A stretch of 64,000 nt of DNA from assembly GCF_000454545.1 (NCBI RefSeq), contig NZ_CM002139.1, positions 5,133,713 through 5,197,712 of the forward strand, written 5' to 3'. Positions within the stretch are counted from its first letter, which is position 1; the number at the start of each line of letters is the position of its first letter. Below, in pieces: positions 56,201-64,000 of this stretch. Under the pieces are notes generated by a model. That model saw only the letters and a program-made list of their open reading frames with translations, was not told the DNA's origin and did not search any database. This stretch comes from Xanthomonas cassavae CFBP 4642. Lineage in GTDB: Bacteria; Pseudomonadota; Gammaproteobacteria; Xanthomonadales; Xanthomonadaceae. The translations under genes were made by a program, and so were the position numbers.

Positions 56201-59200
56201 CGATAGCGGCCCGACGAAATCGTTGTTGACATTGTCCAACCTGATATCACCGAAAGCTGCTTCGACGTTGCTACTGCCTAAGACCACCAGCGGCCCCGTC
56301 TGCGAAATCCCCCCGAGATAGCTGCTCGCTGCCAGCGTGCCGACATTGCCTTGCCCGAGATTGAGCTCGCCTATGTTCGAGACCGATAGCTCTCCGACGT
56401 TGAGCATCCCCAGCGTCAGGGGCGTGCCCGTACGAATCCGCGCCGCTGCCGCGTTAAGCGTGAGCTTGCCCGCCAGATCGTTGACTGGATCGGTCAAAGT
56501 GATGGCGCCCGAGCCTGCGTCGAGCACCGCATCACCGAGGACACGGAGCGAGCCGTCCTGCCGGATCGCACCGCCATTGCTGCGCGCCGACAGCGTGCCA
56601 GCGACGACGCCAGACCCCAGATTCAGATCGCCCCGGCTGGTGGCATCCAGCATGGAGGTAGTCAATTGCCCCAGCGTCAAGGCATTGGTGTCGGCAATCC
56701 CCACCGTGCCACCACGCAGCGAAACGGCTCCACCGAAGTCGTTGCCTGGCGCCACCAATGCGATGGCGCCCACACCGGCGTCGAAAGAGGCATTGCCGGA
56801 TACCGACAACACGCCCGTCTGGGTGATGTCGCTACCAGCAACCGCCGCGATGGCATCCATGCGCGAGGTTGCCAGCGACAGTGCATTGACATCGCGCAGC
56901 TGCACGTTACCCGCGGTCACTGCAAGCGCACCGCCAAAATCGTTGCCGCTCTCGTTCAACGTGACTGCGCCGGCGCCTGCATCGATCAGGCTGTCGCCGG
57001 CGATGGCGAGCGCACCAGCCTGCCCGATGGCACCACCGTTGCTGGTGGCCGACAGACTCCCTGCACTGCCCCCGCCAAGATTCAACAGACCATTGCTTCT
57101 AACGTCGAGTGCGCCGGCGGCAACCTGGTCCAGGGTGAGCGCGTTGGCATCCACGATCCGGGCCACTCCGGCAGTCAGGGTGACTGCATCTGCAAAATCG
57201 TTGTTCGTATCGTCCAGCGTGATGGCACCACTGCCGGCGTTGAGCGTGCTGGTGCCGTTGATGTTGAGTGCGCCGGTCTGGGTGATGGCGCCGTTGGTGC
57301 TGCTGGCAACCAGCGCGCCGTTGACGGCGCCCTGGCCCAGATTCAATGCGCCGTTGCTGGTGACAGTGAGTGCGCCTGTGTTGACCGCGCCCACTGTCAG
57401 TGCATTGCGATCGTTGAGCTGTACTGCGCCACCGGTCAGCGTCACCGCATTCTGGAAATCGTTGTTGCCGGTCAGTGCGATGGCAGCGGTGCCGGCGTTT
57501 GCGTTGGTGGTACCGCCAACCGTGAGTTGGCCTGCGGTCTGGTTGATCGCGGCATTGGTGCTACGCAGTGTCAAGTTGTTGCCGGCGTTGATGTCGTGCG
57601 CGAGCGTCAAGCCGTCGCGCGCATCCACTACAACGTTTCCGCCGCTGAGGTTGCCGCCCGTGCTGAAGGCGCTACCGGTAGCTGTCAGGCTGAACGTGCC
57701 TGTGCCGGCAGAGATCGCCGATGCCGGGAGGTTGAGCGTTTGAGCGGTCAACGCGATAGTGCCGCTGGTGTTTCCGCCGATCGACGAGACCAATAGCATG
57801 TTGGTGTCGGTAACGCTGATGCCGTTGCCGGTCAGGCCGACAGTGCCCTGGAAATCGTTGTTGGCGTTACTCAGTGTGATCGCACCGTTACCGGCGTTGA
57901 GCGTGCTGGTGCCGTTGACGACCAGTGCGCCGGCCTGGGTGATGGCGCCGCCGTTGCTGCTGGCGGTGAGCGCGCCATTGACGGTGCCCTGACCGAGGCG
58001 CAGTGCGCCGTTGCTGGTGACGGTGAGTGCACCAGTGTCGAGCGCGCCTAGCGTCAGGGTATTGGCATCGCGCACGTTGCTGGCACCGCCACTGAGTGCC
58101 AGCAGGCCCTGGAAATCGTTGCCGGCTGCGTCCAGCGTAATGGCGCCACCGCCGGCGTTGATGCTGCTGTTTCCCGCAATGAGCAGCGTGCCGCCGACCT
58201 GGTCGATCGCCGCATTGGTGCTGCTCAGCGTCAGGGTGTCGGTCGCGGTGATCGAGTGGCCCAGGGTCATCCCATCGCGCGCGGACAGCGTCACGTTGCG
58301 CCCGCTCAAGCTACCGCCGGTGTTCACGCTGCCGCCGTTGGCGATCAGGCTGAGGTTGCCACCGCCGGCGTTCACGCTGGTGGCCGGCAGCGTCAGGCTG
58401 CCGCCGGCCGTCACCGCGACATTGCCGTTGCTGTTGCTGGTCAAGGAGGCGAGGGTGAGATCGTTGCGGTCCTGCACCGTGATGCCGGAGCCGGCCAGGG
58501 TCAGGCCACTCTGGAAATCGTTGTTGGCATCGTCCAGCGTGATCGATCCGCTGCCGGCGATCACTGCGCTTGCCTGGCGGACGGTCAATGCGCCGGCCTG
58601 GGTGACGGCATGGCCGCTGCTGATCGCCACGAGGCTGTCGGCGCTGCCGCTTCCCAGCGCCAGGGCGCCATTGCTGATGGCGGTGAGCGCACCGGTGGAC
58701 ACGGTGCCCAGCGTCAGGGCGTTGCTGTCGCGCACCAGGGTGCCGCTGCCGGCCAGGTTCACGGCACCGCGGAAGTCGTTGTCGATGCGGCCGAGCGCAA
58801 TCGACCCGGTGCCGGCGTTGAAGGTGGACGTGCCACCGATGCTCAGGATGCCTGCGTTCTGGTTGATCGCGCTGTTGTTGGTGGACACCGACAGGGTGCC
58901 GTTGCCGGTGAGACTGCTGATGCTGGTCGCCAGCGTCAGCGCATTACCGCTGAACAGCGAAATGGCGTCGCCGACCAGATCGCCGCCCAGTGCCAGCGTG
59001 CCGTTCTCGGCGCGCAGCTGCATGGCGCCATTGCTGGTCAAGCCGGTGGCGGGCAACGACAGCGCGTTGCGTGCGGTGAGCGCGATGTTGCCGGCTCCGC
59101 CGTTGTCGAGCGAGGTGACGCTCAGGTCGTTCGCGTCGACCACCGTGATATCGCGGCCGGTCAGGGCGATACCGTTCCTGAAGTCGTTTTCGCGGGTGAG

Positions 59201-62200
59201 CGAGATCGCGCCGGCGCCGGCATCGACGCTGGCCAGACCGCCGACGTCGAGCACCCCGGCATTCTGGGTGATGGCGCCGTTGGTGGCAGTCAGGCCCAGG
59301 GTCCCGCTGGCGGTGACAGCGTGATCGAGGGTGAGACCATCGCGGGCACGCAGGCTGATGTTGCCGCCGGTCAGGCTGCCGAGCGTGCTCAATGCGCCGC
59401 CATTGGCGGTCAGGCTGAGCGCGCCGGTGCCGGTGCCGAGGTTCTGCGCGGGCAGCGCGAGCGTGCCGCCGGCCGTCAATGCGATGGCACCGTTGGCCCC
59501 GTTGGTGATCGAGGACACCGTCAGAACGTCGCGATCGCGCACGCTGATGCCGGTGCCGGTCAGGCTGACGCCGTTGCGGAAATCGTTGTTGGCGTTGTCC
59601 AGCGCGATTGCGCCGCTGCCGGCATCGAGGTTGGCGGCACCGGTGACGATCAGCGCATCGGCCTGACCGATCGCACCATTGCCGCTGGTGGCGACCAGTG
59701 CGCCGTTGACCGTACCGCTGCCCAGATTCAGCGCGCCGTTGCTGGTGGCGGTGAGGGCGCCGGTCGTCAGCGCGCCCAGCGTCAGCGCGCCGCCGTCGAC
59801 GATCTGCGTGGTGCCGCCGGTCAGGCTCATCGCCTGCCGGAAGTCGTTGCTGCCGGTGGTCAAGGTGATGGCGCCGGTGCCGGCCTGCAGGTTGCCGGTG
59901 CCGGTGATGGTCAGACCGCTGCCGGTGGATTGGGTGATCGCACCGTTGTTGCTGGTGGCGACCAGCGCGCCGTTGACCGTGCCGCTGCCCAGGTTGAGCG
60001 CGCCGCTGCCGGTGACGGTGAGGTCGCCCGTGCTCAGCGTGCCCAACGTCAGCGCGCCACTGTCGCTGATCTGCGTGGTCCCGCCGGTCAGACTCACCGC
60101 CTGCCGAAAATCGTTGTTGCCGGTGGTCAGCGTGATCGCGCCAGTGCCGGCCTGCAGCGTGCTGGTACCGGCGACGGTCAAACCACTGCCGGTGGATTGG
60201 CTGATCGCGCCGTTGTTGCTGGTGGCGAGCAAGGCGCCGTTGATCGTGCCGCTGCCCAGCTGCAATGCGCCGGCACTGGTGACGGTGAGGCTGCCGGTGG
60301 TCAGCGTGTCCAGGGTGAGCGCGGTGCTGTCGGTGACCTGCACGTCGCCGCCGACGAGCGACAGGGTACTCCTGAAGTCGTTGCCGGCGCCGGCCAGGCT
60401 GATGGCGCCGCTGCCGGCCGCCGCGGTGGCGGTGGTGGAGCCGGCGGCATCGATCGCGCCGCCGGTCTGCACGATGGCACCGGCGTCGCTGGTCAATGTC
60501 AGCGTGCCGCCCGAGCGCAGACCGTGGCCCAGGCTCAGCGCATCGCGCGCGCGCAGGGTCACCTGGTTGCCGGCGAGCGAGCCGGCCGTGCTCAGTGCGC
60601 CGCCAAGCGAAATCAGCGACAGATCGCCGGTCCCGGTATCCAGCGCCTGCGCAGGCAGGCTGAGCGTGCCGCCTGCCAACAGGCTGACGGCACTGTTGCT
60701 GCCGGGGGCGAGCCCGGCGACGGTAAGATCGTTGGTGTCGCGCACCGAGATGCCGTTGCCCGCCAGGCTCATCGCGCCCTGGAAATCATTGCCGGCGTTG
60801 ATCAGCGTGGTGGCGCCGCTGCCGGAATCGAGGGCACCGGTGCCGGTCACGATCAACGCGCTGGTCTGGGTGATCGGCCCGCCGTTGCTACCGGCGCTCA
60901 GGTTGCCGTTGATCCTGCCGCTGCCCAGCGTCAACGCGCCATGGCTGGTCGCCGCGAGCGCGCCGGTGTTCAACGCACCCAGGCTGAGGTCGTTGCGATC
61001 GTTGAGCTGCACGCTGCCGGCGGCGAGATCGAGCCGACCGACGAAATCGTTGTTTGCCCCGGTCAGGCTGAGCGCGCCGGTGCCGATGCCGGCATTGGTG
61101 ACGCCAGCGACGGTGATGTCGCCGGCGGTCTGGGTGACGGCGGTATTGCCGGTGGTCAGGATCAGCGTGCCGGCATCGACGTTGTGGCCGATGCCGATGC
61201 CGTCGCGCGCGCGCAGGCTCACTGTGCCGCCGCGCACGCTGCCCGCGGTGCTCAATGCGCCGCCGTTGGAGGCCAGGCGCAGCGATGCGGTGCCGGTGTC
61301 GATGGCGAAAGCCGATAGGGTGAGCGTGGCATTGGAGAACAGATCGACCGCGCTGTTGGCGCCGCTGCTCAGTGCGGTGACCGACAGATTGTTGCGATCG
61401 TGCACGTTGATGTCGGTGCCGGTGAGGCTGAGCCCGCCGGTGAAGTCGTTGCTGTTGTTGCCCAAGGCGATGGCGCCGCTGCCGGCGTTGATCGTGCCGT
61501 TGCCGGTAACGTTCAAGGTGCCGGTCTGGTTGATCACGCCACCGTGGCTGATGGCCGTCAGTGCGCCGCCTACCGTGCCGTTGCCCAGCGTCAGCGCGCC
61601 GGTACTGGTGGCGCTGAGCGCACCGGTGTTGAGACTGGACAGCTGCAGTGCGTTGGCGTCGACGATCTGGGTGACGCCGCCGACCAGGCCCACCGCCTGC
61701 TGGAAATCGTTGCTGCCGGTGGTCAGGGTGATCGCACCGGTGCCGGCCTGCAGGTTGCTGGTCCCGGTGACGGTAAGCCCGCTGCCGGTGGATTGGGTGA
61801 TCGCACCGTTGTTGCTGGTGGCCGCCAGGGTGCCGGTCACCGTGCCGCTGCCCAGGTTCAACACGCCGGTGCTGGTCGCGGTGAGGTTCCCGGTGCTCAG
61901 CGTGCCCAGGGTCAGCGCGCCGCCGTCGGTGAGCTGCGTGGTGCCGCCGGTCAGGCTCACCGCTTGCTGGAAGTCGTTGCTGCCGGTGGGTGGTCAGGGT
62001 GATCGCACCGGTGCCGGCCTGCAGGTTGCTGGTCCCGGTGACGGTGAGGCCGCTGCCGGTGGATTGGGTGATCGCACCGTTGTTGCTGGTGGCCTCCAGC
62101 GTGCCGGTCACCGTGCCGCTGCCCAGGTTCAGCGCGCCGGTGCTGGTGGCGGTGAGGTTGCCGGTCGTCAGGGTGCCCAGGGTCAGCGCGCCGCTGTCGG

Positions 62201-63443
62201 TGATCCGGGTGGCACCGCTGCTCAGGGTCACCGCACCGGTGAATTGGTTGCCGGCATCGGTGAGCGCCAGCGTCTGGCCAGCCAGCGAGAAGGTGCTGGT
62301 GCCGCCCACCGTCACCGCGCCGGACTGGGTCAGGCCGATGGTGTTGGACACGCTCAGGTTGCCCAGCGCTTCCACTGCGCCCAGGTCGGCGATGCGGTTG
62401 CTGCCGGTGAAGCTGGCGCTGCCATTGGTCTGGCTGAACAGGGTTCCGGCGGTCAACGCGCCGGTCTGCTCCACGCTGCCGTTGGTGGAATAACTGATGG
62501 TGCCGGTATCGACATCGATGCTGCCATTGCCGCCGATCGCCACCCCGGTCACACCATTGGCCACCAACGACACGCTGCCGTCGCTGCCGGACAGCGCTGC
62601 GGCGCGGATGACGCCGCTGTTGTTGATCAGTTGGTCGAAGATGCCGCTGGCCGCGCGCGCCTGCAGTGTGATGGTGCCGCCGGGGGCGCTCAAGGTGCCG
62701 CTGTTGTCCACCGCCAGGCTGTCCAAGGCCAGTTGCAGCGCCTTGTTGACGACGACGCTGAAGCCGCCGGTTTCGAAGGTGAGGGTGACCTTGTCGGCAC
62801 CGGCGAGGTTGATGTTGCCGGTAGTGGCGGTAATGGTGCCGTCGTTGACCACCTTGCCGCCGATCAGGTTGACCGAACCGGCGGCGGCAGTGATGGTGCC
62901 GCTGTTGGACATCAGCGCCACCGTGTTGCCGCCGGCATCCAGCACGTCATTGCCGCTCATGAAACTGGCTGGATCGGTGCCCAGGGTACTGGCGACCAGG
63001 CCACCGACATTGAGCTGCGCGCTGCTGCCGAAGATCACGCCATTGCTGTTGAGCAGGAACACCTGCCCGTTGGAACTGAGATTGCCGAAGATGTAGGTGG
63101 CCGAGCCGTTGTTGATCCGGTTCAGCACCGCGGCGTTGGCCGAGGGCTGGTTGAATCTGACCGTGGCCGCCGAGCCGATGTTGAAGCTGGACCAGTCCAG
63201 CGCCATGCGCGCGGACGTCTGGTCGATCACCAGGGTATTGCCACTGGGCGCGTTGATCGTGCCGGTCCCGCCGGCGATGCTGCCGCCGGTGGGAAGCTGG
63301 GTGCTGGGCACGGTCTGCGCGTTGGCCTGCACGCTCAGGGTGAGCGCGGCAGCCAGCGCCAGCGCCAGCGCCAGCGGCGAACGCTGCAGCGACGATGGGC
63401 AGAGGCGGGATGCGGCAGTGGCGGCAGTGTGGTTGGCGTGCAT
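53282..63443 (-). pseudogene. Giant filamentous-haemagglutinin-type TpsA exoprotein, frameshifted
   Basis: Restored, this would be about 3385 residues. It has a signal peptide (ending SVQANAQ), a TPS haemagglutination domain (residues about 45-290, with LLNSNGVIFG) and more than 30 imperfect repeats of roughly 85-100 residues (GAITL...NDF...LTLG...TSNGA). It forms a secreted beta-helix adhesin. The C-terminus holds a Cys pair, ACDAGDPDAVC. A tandem GGTG duplication at 61985-61992 shifts the frame after about 483 codons; translation would end near residue 851. Without the 4 bp, both halves join in one frame. It could be a real mutation or an assembly error in repeats. Confidence 0.9.
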
Positions 63444-63454
63444 GCGCAGATCCC

Positions 63455-64000
63455 TCAGAAAGTGAAGCCGAAACGCGTGTAGATGCGGGCGTCGTCGCGA
63501 CCATCGGAGGTGTTGCGGCTCCCGGTCGGCAGGGCGGCGGTGAGGCGCCATTCGAAATTGGCGTACTGCGGCAGGCGGAAGGTGAAGCCCACACCGGCGG
63601 CGTCGAAGGTCGCCGGTGCGGCCACGCCGTCGGCCGCGTACACGCGGGCGTGGTCGGCGAACACGTCCAGCTCCAGCAGCTCGCGCCACGGGCGGCCGTT
63701 GAACGGCGAGGCGACATCGGCACAGCCCGGCGCATCGACGTGGTATTCCAGCGCGGTGTAGTAGCCGCGGTCGCCCAGCGCGTCGGACACCGGATAGGAG
63801 CGCACGCTGTCGGGCCCACCCACGGCGAACTGCTCCAGCGGCGCCAGCGTGTCGTCGCTGTATTGGCCGCTGAACTTGAAATACAGCCGCTGGGTGCGGG
63901 TGAGGTATTGCAGGCGGGTGTAGGACAGCCGCGCCAGGGTGAAATGGCTGTCGCGATCAGGGCTGACCAGGTCCGGGTCGGCCGAGCCGTCGCGCAAGGC
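63455..64000 (-). CDS. TpsB outer-membrane transporter (ShlB/FhaC family), partial
   Basis: The gene is cut by the window edge; only its last 181 or so codons are visible. They give the C-terminal half of the Omp85-type barrel: FAVGGPDSVRSYP (the conserved VRGY-like L6 motif), then LLELDVFADHARVY and a terminal Phe in RFGFTF. TpsB secretes its TpsA partner across the outer membrane after recognising the TPS domain. The stop lies 11 nt before the tpsA start, so the genes form one operon. Confidence 0.92.
   Translation of the reverse strand, partial: ALRDGSADPDLVSPDRDSHFTLARLSYTRLQYLTRTQRLYFKFSGQYSDDTLAPLEQFAVGGPDSVRSYPVSDALGDRGYYTALEYHVDAPGCADVASPFNGRPWRELLELDVFADHARVYAADGVAAPATFDAAGVGFTFRLPQYANFEWRLTAALPTGSRNTSDGRDDARIYTRFGFTF

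Noticed and set aside
53282..62200. CRISPR-like regular repeats
   Set aside because: The spacing is 250-300 bp, the units are protein-coding in frame, and there are no spacers or cas genes.
54221..63482. Very long plus-strand reading frames (up to about 1270 codons) opposite tpsA
   Set aside because: They are antisense shadows caused by high GC and the codon pattern of the repeats. They have no start signals or domains, and repeat conservation follows the minus-strand frame.

Overview
The window is chromosomal DNA of a Xanthomonas-type gammaproteobacterium (family Lysobacteraceae/Xanthomonadaceae). This rests on uniformly high GC, a complete xanthomonadin (brominated aryl-polyene pigment) cluster with a chorismatase and a 3-hydroxybenzoate:ACP ligase, a small RNA with the C-rich loops of Xanthomonas sX13 just downstream of polA, and GGGATTC/GGGAATC heptamer arrays of the kind found in Xanthomonas intergenic DNA. 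The species cannot be decided from the sequence alone.

Layout. 0-4.3 kb: class Ia ribonucleotide reductase nrdA-nrdB (minus strand), with a promoter that overlaps a perfect palindrome. 4.4-8.3 kb: a DUF475/TerC-like membrane protein and a Pat-type acyl-CoA-synthetase/GNAT protein. 8.4-12.9 kb: a DUF4198 periplasmic protein, an EF-hand protein and a TonB-dependent receptor broken by an in-frame TAG. 13.1-17.1 kb: MgtE, an alpha-carbonic-anhydrase remnant and a Kef-type antiporter. 17.1-20.8 kb: a GH15-zwf operon in which G6PDH carries a 100-residue histone-H1-like tail. 20.8-24.7 kb: ycgL, a giant membrane-anchored ankyrin protein and a small tyrosine-phosphatase-like protein. 24.9-42.2 kb: the xanthomonadin cluster. 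43.1-48.2 kb: a secreted S9 peptidase, two unknown genes and hemF. 48.5-52 kb: sX13-like sRNA, polA and a DUF2782 lipoprotein. 52.2-64 kb: a two-partner secretion locus (partial TpsB and a 10-kb repetitive TpsA broken by a 4-bp duplication), followed by an orphan tssA-like gene.

How the pigment genes fit together. XanB2 makes hydroxybenzoate from chorismate, XanA2 loads it on the ACP XanC, and a ketosynthase/chain-length-factor pair, a FabG-like reductase and two hotdog dehydratases build the polyene. Two flavin halogenase-like proteins can account for bromination. Acyltransferases, a glycosyltransferase, a LolA-like protein and an MMPL exporter would attach and deliver the product to the outer membrane.

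Most unusual features: the basic tail on G6PDH, a 31-bp near-copy of nrdB coding sequence inside the xanthomonadin cluster, the 4-bp tandem duplication in the newest repeats of tpsA, the premature stop in the TonB receptor, the ycgL-ankyrin-phosphatase operon, and the orphan tssA attached to a two-partner secretion operon. I did not find an unambiguous new multi-gene system. No tRNA, rRNA, CRISPR array, intact insertion sequence or prophage was recognised.
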